Assembly: GCA_016710365.1 (NCBI GenBank)
Contig: JADJVW010000062.1
Coordinates: forward strand, 1 to 46,992
Length of the DNA: 46,992 nt
Direction of reading: 5' to 3'
Origin: Candidatus Caldilinea saccharophila
GTDB lineage: Bacteria; Chloroflexota; Anaerolineae; Caldilineales; Caldilineaceae
This document shows positions 27,396 through 35,001 of this stretch, piece by piece; positions within the stretch are counted from its first letter, which is position 1, and the number at the start of each line of letters is the position of its first letter. The notes beneath the pieces were generated by a model that did no database searches, was not told the DNA's origin, and saw only the letters and a program-made list of their open reading frames with translations. The position numbers were made by a program, and so were the translations under genes.

Positions 27396-28188
27396 TCAGG
27401 ACGAGATCGTCACGCCCCCATCCGGGGCGATGGCCTGCCGGTGATCAGCCGGGCGCTGTCCGACAGGAGAAACTGCGCCAGTCGGTCAGATCCTCGATGC
27501 CGGTGAAGTGCTGCATGGGAATTTTTGCGGCGCGGTCGGCCAGGTATTCCTCGGTGGTGATGCCGCGCTCCTCGGCGGTCTTTTCGGCGTAGGCAAGCTG
27601 CATCGGCGTGAGGGTGACGCCGGGGCAGATGGCGTTGACGGTGACATTGTGCGGCGCCAGCACCAGCGCCAGACAGCGCGTGTACATCAGCACCGCGGCC
27701 TTGCTCACTCGGTAGGGGATGACATGCGCGCCGGCGCGTACGCCGTTGTAGGAGGCGGTGATGAGAATGCGCCCCTGCTGCCGCTCGATCAGGTGCGGGA
27801 CGGCCGCGCGGCAGGTGTGCACCACGCCCTTGATGTTGACATCGAGCACCAGATCCCAGTCAGCCGGGGTGATGTCGAGATACTCAGCCGGGCCAAGCAC
27901 GCCAGCATTGGCAAAGACAAAGTCGAGCTGACCAAAGCGCTCAATGGTGCGGTCGGCGGCTGCTTGCACGGCGGCCGCGTCGGCTACATCCACGGCCGCG
28001 CTCAGGCTGCGTGCGCCTAGCGCTTCGACTTCGCCGGCAACTGCTTCCGCGGCCGCGCCGTCTAGGTCGGTGACAGCCACGGTAGCGCCGCAACGCGCCA
28101 ACTGTAAAGCAAAGCCGCGCCCGATGCCGCTGCCGCCCCCTGTGATCAAGGCGACTTTTCCGGTGAAATCAAGCGAGAGCTGCGACAT
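27396..28188 (-). CDS. SDR-family oxidoreductase, two frameshifts near its C-terminus
   Basis: The start MSQLSLDFTGKVALITGGG at 28188 is preferred over an in-frame ATG 15 codons upstream because that part is not SDR-like. Rossmann TGGGSGIG, FANAGVL and the catalytic pair YRVSK are present. The frame runs to a stop at 27445, giving an aberrant tail. Restoring one C near 27480-27485 and one near 27434-27440 yields LAQFLLSDSARLITG followed by AIAPDGGVTISS, the standard SDR C-terminus, with a stop at 27396. It is an NAD(P)-dependent dehydrogenase of a sugar or sugar acid, and first gene of the cluster under the promoter at 28249-28277. Confidence 0.9.
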
Positions 28189-28221
28189 GACGCAATCCGT
28201 TCTTGAGCATCGTCTTTTGAT

Positions 28222-28235
28222 GTTTGATTGCAAAC
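28222..28235. promoter_or_regulatory. Candidate operator GTTTGATTGCAAAC near the operon start
   Basis: GTTTG and CAAAC (28222-28235) flank ATTG and contain a TGATTG half-site that also occurs in the 28294-28313 repeat. It lies just downstream of the expected transcription start of the minus-strand operon, a position suited to repression. This is inferred, not proven. Confidence 0.45.
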
Positions 28236-28248
28236 AAGGACGGCTTCA

Positions 28249-28277
28249 ATCTTAGCGCGAGAAGGGTGACATGTCAA
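28249..28277 (-). promoter_or_regulatory. Sigma-70-type promoter of the sugar-catabolic operon
   Basis: On the minus strand TTGACA (28277-28272), a 17-bp spacer and TAAGAT (28254-28249) form a near-consensus promoter about 55 bp upstream of the SDR start codon. It faces the large operon that runs to 11.7 kb. Confidence 0.75.
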
Positions 28278-28293
28278 GAGCTTCTTACGAACT

Positions 28294-28313
28294 CAATCAG
28301 ATTTACGTGATTG
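28294..28313. promoter_or_regulatory. Inverted repeat CAATCA-N8-TGATTG, candidate regulator operator
   Basis: Perfect 6-bp arms 28294-28299 and 28308-28313 lie between the two divergent promoters and overlap the -35 box of the regulator gene (TTGATT, 28311-28316). Together with the repeat at 28222-28235 this fits an autoregulated repressor controlling both directions. Confidence 0.6.
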
Positions 28314-28339
28314 ATTTGTAGAATTATTTGTACTATGAT
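28311..28339 (+). promoter_or_regulatory. Sigma-70-type promoter of the fused regulator gene
   Basis: TTGATT (28311-28316), a 17-bp spacer and TATGAT (28334-28339) lie about 35 bp before the ATG at 28375. The -35 box is covered by the inverted repeat 28294-28313. Confidence 0.7.
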
Positions 28340-28374
28340 GATCTTTGTTTCGACTTCGTAACCACGGGGGCATC

Positions 28375-30084
28375 ATGATCAACCGCCTGAATGAAATGGT
28401 GACACTCGTTGAGCAGCAGGGATTTCTGTCGGTCAAAGCGTTGAGCCGCAAGTTCGCCGTTTCAGAGGTGACGATCCGGCGCGATCTGCAGCGGTTGCAT
28501 GATGCGCGCCGTCTGCTGCGCACCTATGGCGGCGCGGCGCCCTTGATCGTGCAACTCACAGCAGAGACACCGAGCACGGACGCGCCGCTTATGGCATCCA
28601 CGCTGGCAAACTTCTCGATGGAGCAGGTCGATGTCGTAGTGAACGTTTCTCTCAGCCCGCGGGCAGACCTGGTGCTGCTGGAGCGTGCGGAGAAACACGG
28701 GGTGAAGATTATTGCGGAATCGCTGGGAATGCAGGGCGCCAAAACGCTGGTCGCTGTGGATAACTTCCAGGCCGGCTGGTCGCTGGGGTGTTGGGCTGGC
28801 GAATACGCGCAGCATTACTTTCAGAGTCAGGCACGCGTGCTGGATCTGACCTATCATTTAAGCAACACGCAGGATCGCAGCCGCGGCTTTGTGGCAGGTC
28901 TGCAAGAAACGCTCCCCGCTGCCCAGGTCGCCTTGTCGCTTACCACGCAATCCGACTGGCAGTCCGCCTACCAGCTCACCACCGACGCTATCCACGTCCA
29001 CCCCGACATCAATATCATTTTTTGCATCAACGATATTGTCGCGTGTGGTGCGATTCAAGCCTGCAGAGATTTGGAGGTCGATCCCGCCGCCGTCCTGGTG
29101 CTCACCTTCGGCCTGGAAGGAAAAACGCTCAAAGATGAATTGCTGCGGCGTGAGTATCTAAAAGCCGGCCTGGCGATGTTCCCGGAAATCGTCGGCCCGC
29201 TCTGCGTCGAGGCGGCCATCGATGCCTTCAATGGGGTGGAAATGGCGGCGCAGATCATTACCCCTCATGCCGTGCTGACGGCAGAGACGCTGCCGCAAAT
29301 CTATGCACAGCAGCATGGCGACTGGCTGTTGACGCTGGAACAGGCAGCGGCTTATCTACCGACGCCGATTGGCTTCACCTCTACGGCGCACGACGCGCTA
29401 CCCAGCCGGATCGGTTTCCTGGTGCCGTTCAGCGAGCATGAGTGGTATAAGAGTCTGATCGCTGCCATGCGGGCCTATGCACGTCACCTGGGCATTGTCT
29501 TGGCAGTGGCCGATGCGGCCGAAAATCTGCGGGATGAACTTGTACTGCGCAAATTGGGGATCGCCCACGAAGCCAGCAAACTCGTCAAGGCAGGCGATGT
29601 GATCCTGATCGACGGCGGGCAGGTGACGACCTATCTGGCGGAAGCGCTGCAGGACGCATCCGGCATCATGGTGATCACCAATGCGATGGCGGTCTTCGAC
29701 GTGCTGCGCAACCGGCCCAACGTCAACTTGATTCTGACCGGAGGCATCCTGCGCCACGAAAGCCAGACGTTGATCGGGCCAACCGTTGAAACTGTTTTTC
29801 GCGAGCTGCGGGCAGATAAGCTTTTTATGGCAGTGTCGGGCGTGTCGCTCGATTTTGGCCTGTCGCATACCAACTTGGCCGAGGTGGCGGTCAAACAGGC
29901 GATGATTCGCGCGGCGCGCGAAGTGATCTTACTGGCCGACCACACCAAGTTTGAGCAGGAATCGGTCATGCAGATCGCACCGCTCGATGTCGTCGACAAG
30001 TTGATCACCGACAACGCGTTGCCGGCCAGCACGCGCCTGGAATTGGCAAAACGTGGGATCGAAGTGCTGCTGGCGAAGAACTGA
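28375..30084 (+). CDS. Fused DeoR / periplasmic-binding-like / DeoR-sensor transcriptional regulator
   Basis: 569 residues from the ATG at 28375, with GGGGG eight bases upstream. Residues 3-56 are a DeoR helix-turn-helix (AVSEVTIRRDLQRLHDARR, then YGGAAPL). Residues about 80-315 are a LacI/RbsB-type sugar-binding fold (VAVDNFQAGWSLGCWAGEYA, DINIIFCINDIVACGAIQA, PEIVGPLCVEAAIDAFNGVE). Residues about 345-390 restart another such fold (SRIGFLVPFSEHEWYKSLI) but break off. Residues 390-550 are the DeoR C-terminal sugar-phosphate sensor (KLGIAHEASKLVKAGDVILI, NLILTGGILRHESQTLIGPT, AREVILLADHTKFE). One polypeptide could thus read both a free sugar and a phosphorylated one. It is divergent from the sugar operon and probably controls it. 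Confidence 0.88.
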   Translation: MINRLNEMVTLVEQQGFLSVKALSRKFAVSEVTIRRDLQRLHDARRLLRTYGGAAPLIVQLTAETPSTDAPLMASTLANFSMEQVDVVVNVSLSPRADLVLLERAEKHGVKIIAESLGMQGAKTLVAVDNFQAGWSLGCWAGEYAQHYFQSQARVLDLTYHLSNTQDRSRGFVAGLQETLPAAQVALSLTTQSDWQSAYQLTTDAIHVHPDINIIFCINDIVACGAIQACRDLEVDPAAVLVLTFGLEGKTLKDELLRREYLKAGLAMFPEIVGPLCVEAAIDAFNGVEMAAQIITPHAVLTAETLPQIYAQQHGDWLLTLEQAAAYLPTPIGFTSTAHDALPSRIGFLVPFSEHEWYKSLIAAMRAYARHLGIVLAVADAAENLRDELVLRKLGIAHEASKLVKAGDVILIDGGQVTTYLAEALQDASGIMVITNAMAVFDVLRNRPNVNLILTGGILRHESQTLIGPTVETVFRELRADKLFMAVSGVSLDFGLSHTNLAEVAVKQAMIRAAREVILLADHTKFEQESVMQIAPLDVVDKLITDNALPASTRLELAKRGIEVLLAKN

Positions 30085-30111
30085 AGAAACGATCCAGCGG
30101 GGTCAAGCATA

Positions 30112-30192
30112 GCACGCGGATGACGCGGATTCAGGCGGATTCCCGCTGATTTTGATCCGCGCCGATCCGCCCAATCCGCCTGATCCGCGTGC
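30112..30192. repeat. Palindrome of the 'GCACGCGGATGACGCGGATT' class between convergent genes
   Basis: Left arm 30112-30140 pairs with right arm 30165-30192 with one gap and few mismatches. It lies between the regulator stop (30084) and the convergent MoeA-like gene (ends 30246) and could be a two-way terminator. It is related to 15548-15640 and 19007-19081. Confidence 0.85.
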
Positions 30193-30245
30193 CATCTCTT
30201 GCCATGCCTGCAACGTATAACGGATCGAACTGAGACCGGGGCGCG

Positions 30246-32198
30246 CTACAGCTCTGCCAGCACCGTCCCCATCCGTTCCACGCCGTAGCCGCCCATGGCT
30301 GCCACGGCGTCAGCAAATCCCGAAGAGCGGTCGCGGATCAGCGCCAGCAGCGGCCTGAGCAGCGCCGATTCGTAATAGGATTGCGGGATGACTAGGTCGT
30401 AGCGCTCGTCGAACAGGGGCACGAAGTCGAGATCAAGCGCGCGGGCCGCGGCGAGAATGCCCAGCCCCGTGTCGGCCGCGCCGCTCTTGACCGCGGCGGC
30501 CACGGAGAGATGCGTATATTCGGTGCGCTCGTAGCCTTGGATCTGGCGCGGGCTGATGGCGCGTTGCTTGAGCTTGTAGTCGAGCAACACGCGCGTACCC
30601 GCGCCGCGCTGGCGATTGACAAAGGTCACATCCTCGCGCTGCAAATCTTCCAGCTCCTTCAGCCCCTTCGGATTGCCCTTAGGCACGATCAGCCCCTGGG
30701 TGCGGTTGACAAAGCCGAGCAACACGACATGGATGCCTTGCGCTACGAGCATGCGCTGGATGTAGCCGACGTTGTACTCGCCCGTCTCCTCGTCCAGCAG
30801 GTGGCTGCCGGCCAGATGCGCCTCGTTGCGCTGCAAGGCCAGCAGCCCGCTGACGCTGCCGACGTGGCTGGACGAAAGGCGCAGGGTCGGGTGCTTGCGC
30901 TGCAACAGATCGGCCAGCAGGTCGAGAGTCATGTCGTGGCTGCCGATGGCGACGATGGTGTTGTCGATGGTGCGCGGCGAACGCAGCAGATCGACCGTCA
31001 CCGTTTCGCCGGCATGGTGGCCCTCGGAGAAGCGCGGGATCGTAACGATGCCGTCGGCCTTGACCAGCGACATGATCACCCCGGCGCCACTGGACAGGGG
31101 CGTGGCCACAATCCGGTCGCCCACCCGGCCCAGCGAGACGCGCAGGAACTCATCCTCGCCCATCGGCGAGAGCACCTTGCGCGTCAGCACCGCCCCCAGC
31201 GTTGGCGCTGCAGGCGGCAGTTGCCCCTGCCAGCGATAGAGCAGCGGCCGCACGATGATATCGAAGGTCATCGCCGCCGAAACGGGATAGCCGGGAATGC
31301 CGGTCACCGCCTTGCCCTTGGCCACGCCCAGGATGACCGGATGACCCGGTCGCATGGCAATGCCGTGGACGCAGAGTGTGCCCAGTTCGGCTACGATCGA
31401 TGCCGTGAAATCCTCCGACCCCGCCGACGATCCGGCGTTGACGACGACCAGATCATGCTCGGCCAGCGCCTGCTCCACGGTGGTTTTGATGGCCTCACGC
31501 ACATCGGCTTCAATCGGCAGGCGCGTGACGACGGCGCCCGCTTCCTCCGCCAGCGCAGCCAGCACCAGCGAGTTATATTCGATGATGTCACCTGGCTTGA
31601 GTGGGTCGCCGGGGTGGACCAACTCGGTGCCGGTGGGTAGGATGGCAACGCGCGGGCGGCGGTAGACCGTCACCGTGGCATGGCCGCAGCCGGCAATCGC
31701 GCCAATGTCCTGCGGCCGGATGCGATGGTTGGCCGGCAACACCAATTCTGTCGCCACCATGTCCTCGCCCATGGGTCGCACATAGCGCCAGGGCGGCGTC
31801 GCGGCCAGAATTTCAATATAGTCGGCGCCGTCCTGTGTGACGATGTGGGTGTCCTCGATCTTGATCACGGCGTTGGCGTCGGGCGGCAGCGGGTCGCCGG
31901 TGTCGAGCGCATGGGCGCGGCTGCCCAGCTTGAGCAGGAGCGGGCTGGTCTCGGTGGCGCCGCGCGTCTCCTCGGCGCGCACGGCATAGCCATCCATCGC
32001 CGAAGCGTGATAATGAGGGGAAGAGATGCGCGCCCATACCGGCGCCGCGGTGACGCGACCCAACGCGCGGTCGAGTGTTATAGTTTCGCTCGCCAGCGGT
32101 TGCAGCAGATGGTTGGCTTCCAGCGCAGCGTGCCAGGCGGCCAGCGCCTCGCTCAGCGCCACGTCGTGTAAGTAGATCGTGCGTGAATCAATGTTCAT
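30246..32198 (-). CDS. MoeA-like molybdopterin biosynthesis protein fused to a PBP-like domain
   Basis: 650 residues from the ATG at 32198; a longer open frame upstream is rejected because it overlaps the divergent gene and is not MoeA-like. Residues 1-170 are the MoeA N-terminal region (RALGRVTAAPVWARISSPHY, SAMDGYAVRAEE, GDPLPPDANAVIKIED). Residues about 175-320 are the MoCF domain (RPRVAILPTGTELV, VVNAGSSAGSEDFTA, GVAKGKAVTGIPGYPVSA). Residues about 420-630 form a periplasmic-binding-like domain (VAIGSHDMTLDLLADLLQRK, TFVNRQRGAGTRVLLDYKLK, AAVKSGAADTGLGILAAARA). Such MoeA-PBP fusions are known, and the PBP part may sense molybdate or the cofactor. It acts in the cytoplasm in molybdenum insertion into molybdopterin. 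Confidence 0.9.
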   Translation of the reverse strand: MNIDSRTIYLHDVALSEALAAWHAALEANHLLQPLASETITLDRALGRVTAAPVWARISSPHYHASAMDGYAVRAEETRGATETSPLLLKLGSRAHALDTGDPLPPDANAVIKIEDTHIVTQDGADYIEILAATPPWRYVRPMGEDMVATELVLPANHRIRPQDIGAIAGCGHATVTVYRRPRVAILPTGTELVHPGDPLKPGDIIEYNSLVLAALAEEAGAVVTRLPIEADVREAIKTTVEQALAEHDLVVVNAGSSAGSEDFTASIVAELGTLCVHGIAMRPGHPVILGVAKGKAVTGIPGYPVSAAMTFDIIVRPLLYRWQGQLPPAAPTLGAVLTRKVLSPMGEDEFLRVSLGRVGDRIVATPLSSGAGVIMSLVKADGIVTIPRFSEGHHAGETVTVDLLRSPRTIDNTIVAIGSHDMTLDLLADLLQRKHPTLRLSSSHVGSVSGLLALQRNEAHLAGSHLLDEETGEYNVGYIQRMLVAQGIHVVLLGFVNRTQGLIVPKGNPKGLKELEDLQREDVTFVNRQRGAGTRVLLDYKLKQRAISPRQIQGYERTEYTHLSVAAAVKSGAADTGLGILAAARALDLDFVPLFDERYDLVIPQSYYESALLRPLLALIRDRSSGFADAVAAMGGYGVERMGTVLAEL

Positions 32199-32223
32199 GA
32201 AGCTCAATATAGCAGGAGGATAG

Positions 32224-33099
32224 ATGACGAGACAAACTGCCGCAGCAGCTTCGAACCGGCTACCGTCAGCCATGCACACCGTCACTGCACCGGCCGACCG
32301 CCTGGGGCCGCTCCTCGGCGCGGGCCGCACCGCGGAGGTCTTTGGCTGGGACGCCACGCACGTGCTCAAGCTCTACCGCGCGGAAATGCCGCGCGCCTGG
32401 GTGGAGAGTGAAGTGCGCACTGAAGCGCACATTGCGCACATCGTGCTGGCGACCGGACTGCCTGCACCGGCGACCGGCGACACGCTGGTCGAGATTGACG
32501 GGCGGCTGGGCATTGTCTACACGCGCGTGGATGGCCCCTCCATGCTCGACGCCATGGCCCAGCAACCGGAGATGGCGCCGGCGCTTGCCGCGAATTTTGG
32601 CGACCTGCACGCCGCGATGCATGGCTGCGCCGCGCCGGCATTGCCCACCCAGCGCGCGGCGCTCGCCCGTGCCATCGACTATGCGCCGGCGTTGACCGCG
32701 CACCAAAAGCAGCGCGTGCACCAGCGGCTGGCGCAGCTCACCGACGGCGGCACGCTCTGTCACGGCGATTTTCACCCTGGCAACATCCTGCTGACGGCGC
32801 AGGGGCCGGTGATCATCGACTGGGTGACGGCCTGCCGCGGCAATCCCGTGGCCGATGTGGCGCGCACCACGTTGCTTTTCCGCATCGCCCGCGCCCCGGT
32901 CGAGGATGTGACGCGGCGGGTAGCGATCGAGCAGGTGCGACAGCACTTCTACACCGAATACCTTAGCGCCTATCAGTTGCGCCGCCCCTTTGCGCCAGCG
33001 CAGCTTGACGCCTGGCTGCCGGTGCTCGCCGCGGCGCGGCTGGGTGAGCAGATCGATGGCGAAGAAGAGCCGTTGCTGGAGATGGTGGATCAGTTGTGA
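32224..33099 (+). CDS. Aminoglycoside-phosphotransferase-like kinase
   Basis: 291 residues, with AGGAGG at 32214-32219 before the ATG. It has an APH/choline-kinase fold: an N-lobe with LGAGRTAEVFGWDATHVLKL (nucleotide loop and Lys), catalytic loop LCHGDFHPGNILL, and metal-binding Asp in VIIDWVTACRGNP. The natural substrate is unknown; such proteins phosphorylate small hydroxyl compounds and are not evidence of drug resistance. The start codon is only 25 bp from the divergent MoeA-like gene, so the two share a control region. Confidence 0.85.
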   Translation: MTRQTAAAASNRLPSAMHTVTAPADRLGPLLGAGRTAEVFGWDATHVLKLYRAEMPRAWVESEVRTEAHIAHIVLATGLPAPATGDTLVEIDGRLGIVYTRVDGPSMLDAMAQQPEMAPALAANFGDLHAAMHGCAAPALPTQRAALARAIDYAPALTAHQKQRVHQRLAQLTDGGTLCHGDFHPGNILLTAQGPVIIDWVTACRGNPVADVARTTLLFRIARAPVEDVTRRVAIEQVRQHFYTEYLSAYQLRRPFAPAQLDAWLPVLAAARLGEQIDGEEEPLLEMVDQL

Positions 33100-33236
33100 C
33101 AGTGGCTACCCTGAACATAGCTTTCAACGCCCCTTGTTGCGATCCTGCTCAAGCAGCTAGGTGGAACTGCCAACGTGGCACAGTTCTGGCTTTGCGGGGG
33201 ATGATGCCCTTTTCCAGTGAGAACGATTGGTTATTT

Positions 33237-33260
33237 TGCCGATTTGACCGATAATCGGCA
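33237..33260. promoter_or_regulatory. Inverted repeat upstream of the CurA-like gene
   Basis: TGCCGAT (33237-33243) and ATCGGCA (33254-33260) are perfect 7-bp arms with a 10-nt loop, 66 bp before the start codon. A dimeric repressor site is possible. No other feature was found in the 227-bp gap 33100-33326. Confidence 0.4.
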
Positions 33261-33326
33261 GTGTGGTGGATCCTATCAGTTGATGAACATGTTGGGACGG
33301 CAAAACATCATAAGTGAGGCAGAGAA

Positions 33327-34334
33327 ATGAAAGAAATCATCAGTCGAGAAATCCAGTTACGGCAACGTCCAGTGGGTATCCCTACTGAAGGTAATTTTGC
33401 AATCGTAGAAGTTGCCATCCGAGAACCCAATGAAGGAGAAATATTGGTTCAAAATAAATATATCTCGGTTGATCCCTACATGCGGGGAAGGATGAATGAT
33501 CACAAAAGTTACACACCCCCATTTCAAATCGGCGAAACCATCACAGGCGGTTCGGTTGGCAAGATCCTAGTATCTAATTCAAAAGCATATCAGGCGGGGG
33601 AATATGTCCTGAGCTTTGCCGGCTGGCGAGAATATTTTGTATCGAATGGTGAAGGGTTGACCAAAATTGATCCTTCCCGCGCGCCCATTCAATCATTCCT
33701 TGGTGCTCTGGGAATGCCAGGAATGACCGCCTATGTGGGGCTCCTAAACATCGGACAACCGCAAGAAAAAGAAACGGTGTATGTATCGGCTGCGTCTGGC
33801 GCAGTAGGCTCGATTGTCTGCCAAATCGCAAAAATCAAAGGGTGTCGCGTGGTGGGCAGTGCGGGATCGGATCAGAAAGTTGACTGGTTGCTCAATACAA
33901 TTGGTGTTGATGGAGCGTTCAATTACAAGAAAGTTGATGATTTATCTGCTGAGCTACAGCGGCAATGTCCGGATGGTATCGATATTTATTTCGAGAATGT
34001 CGGCGGGGAACATCTCGAAGCCGTATTGTTCAATATGAATCCGTTTGGACGCATTCCAGTCTGTGGCATGATCTCGCAATATAACCAAACTGAACCACAA
34101 TCGGGACCGCAAAATCTCGGAGTTATGATTGGCAAACGTTTATTGTTGCAGGGGTTTATCGTTTCGGATCATTATGATCAATTCCCCCAATTCCAAACCG
34201 ATATGGCGAAGTGGATCAACGCAGGCAAGATCAAGTGGGAAGAAACGATTGTTGAAGGAATTGAGCATACCCCCCAAGCATTTATCGGTTTATTCACTGG
34301 AGAAAACCGGGGAAAAATGCTGGTCAGAGTTTAA
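33327..34334 (+). CDS. NADP-dependent medium-chain reductase (CurA/PTGR-like)
   Basis: 335 residues, the normal family length. The N-terminus RQRPVGIPTEGNFAIVE and the segment NKYISVDPYMRGRMND are hallmarks of the zinc-free MDR branch that reduces alpha,beta-unsaturated carbonyls or prostaglandin-like substrates. The cofactor motif AASGAVGSIVCQIAK and IDIYFENVGGEHLEAVL follow. The C-terminus AFIGLFTGENRGKMLVRV is complete. Base composition is visibly AT-richer than the genes on either side, with AAA/ATT/GAT-rich codons, suggesting acquisition from another organism. Confidence 0.92.
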   Translation: MKEIISREIQLRQRPVGIPTEGNFAIVEVAIREPNEGEILVQNKYISVDPYMRGRMNDHKSYTPPFQIGETITGGSVGKILVSNSKAYQAGEYVLSFAGWREYFVSNGEGLTKIDPSRAPIQSFLGALGMPGMTAYVGLLNIGQPQEKETVYVSAASGAVGSIVCQIAKIKGCRVVGSAGSDQKVDWLLNTIGVDGAFNYKKVDDLSAELQRQCPDGIDIYFENVGGEHLEAVLFNMNPFGRIPVCGMISQYNQTEPQSGPQNLGVMIGKRLLLQGFIVSDHYDQFPQFQTDMAKWINAGKIKWEETIVEGIEHTPQAFIGLFTGENRGKMLVRV

Positions 34335-34370
34335 TCAAGGATAGCCAGGAACGACGTATCTACGCGAGAA

Positions 34371-34484
34371 AATGCCGCACACCCCAAATTGCAGGGGACT
34401 TGGCTGCGCCAAGGGTGTACGCGGCCGGTTTTGCCAGGTTTGGTTTGGGTAAAAGCGGCATTCGGAGCTAAAGCGCCAAGTCCC
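34371..34484. repeat. Structured spacer with interleaved inverted repeats
   Basis: AATGCCGC (34371-34378) pairs with GCGGCATT (34455-34462). GGGACTTGGC (34395-34404) pairs with GCCAAGTCCC (34475-34484), and CTTGGC (34399-34404) can instead pair with GCCAAG (34408-34413). The order A-B-A'-B' permits a pseudoknot or alternative folds. It separates the CurA-like gene from the P-loop kinase gene. No coding frame was recognised here. Confidence 0.6.
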
Positions 34485-34533
34485 TGAGCAAACCATTAGG
34501 CAGCTTGTAAACCATCCTTAGGAGTAAAAACGT

Positions 34534-35001
34534 GTGGCAACTCTTTATCTGATGGTTGGACTTCCTTGTTCAGGGAAAACCACGCTTGCCAAAAAGCTTG
34601 AACATGAAAGGTCAGCACTTCGATTGACGCCCGATGAGTGGCAAATTGGTCTTTTTGGCCAGGATGCGAAAGAACCAGAACATGATGCCCGACATAGTTT
34701 TATCGAGGCGATGCTTTGGAATATCGCAAGCAGAGCGTTGGAATTGGAAACGAATGTCATTCTCGATTTTGGCTTTTGGGCACGAGAAGAACGCGAAGAT
34801 TATCGTCTGCGGGCGAAACGCCTTGGAGCCAGCAGTGAAGTACATTTTCTTGATGTGCCGAAAGAGGAGCTACTGAGGCGACTGGCGATCAGGAATTCGC
34901 AACCTTCACAGGAAAGCTTTCACATTTCCGAAGAGAGTATGAAGTCTTGGATAGAGTTCTTGCAGAAACCGGCGCCTGAAGAACTTGAACGTAGAGAGTA
35001 A
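34534..35001 (+). CDS. Small P-loop ATP-binding kinase-like protein (AAA_33 type)
   Basis: 155 residues beginning at GTG 34534, with AGGAG ten bases upstream. Walker A is MVGLPCSGKTTLAKKL. A short acidic DEW and a FIEAMLWNIASRAL helix follow, and VILDFGFWAREERED gives the Walker-B-like strand with an Arg-rich lid nearby (YRLRAKRLG). This layout is that of small zeta-like or gluconate-kinase-like ATP-binding proteins, often acting on nucleotides, sugars or tRNA. The substrate is unknown. AT-rich codon use matches the CurA-like gene next to it. Confidence 0.85.
   Translation: MATLYLMVGLPCSGKTTLAKKLEHERSALRLTPDEWQIGLFGQDAKEPEHDARHSFIEAMLWNIASRALELETNVILDFGFWAREEREDYRLRAKRLGASSEVHFLDVPKEELLRRLAIRNSQPSQESFHISEESMKSWIEFLQKPAPEELERRE

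Noticed and set aside
30510..31640. 376-residue plus-strand frame opposite the MoeA-like gene
   Set aside because: Antisense shadow; the minus-strand MoeA motifs are unambiguous.
32224..33099. APH-like gene as an antibiotic-resistance determinant
   Set aside because: Only the general kinase fold is visible; no resistance-type subfamily or mobile context, so substrate is left open.
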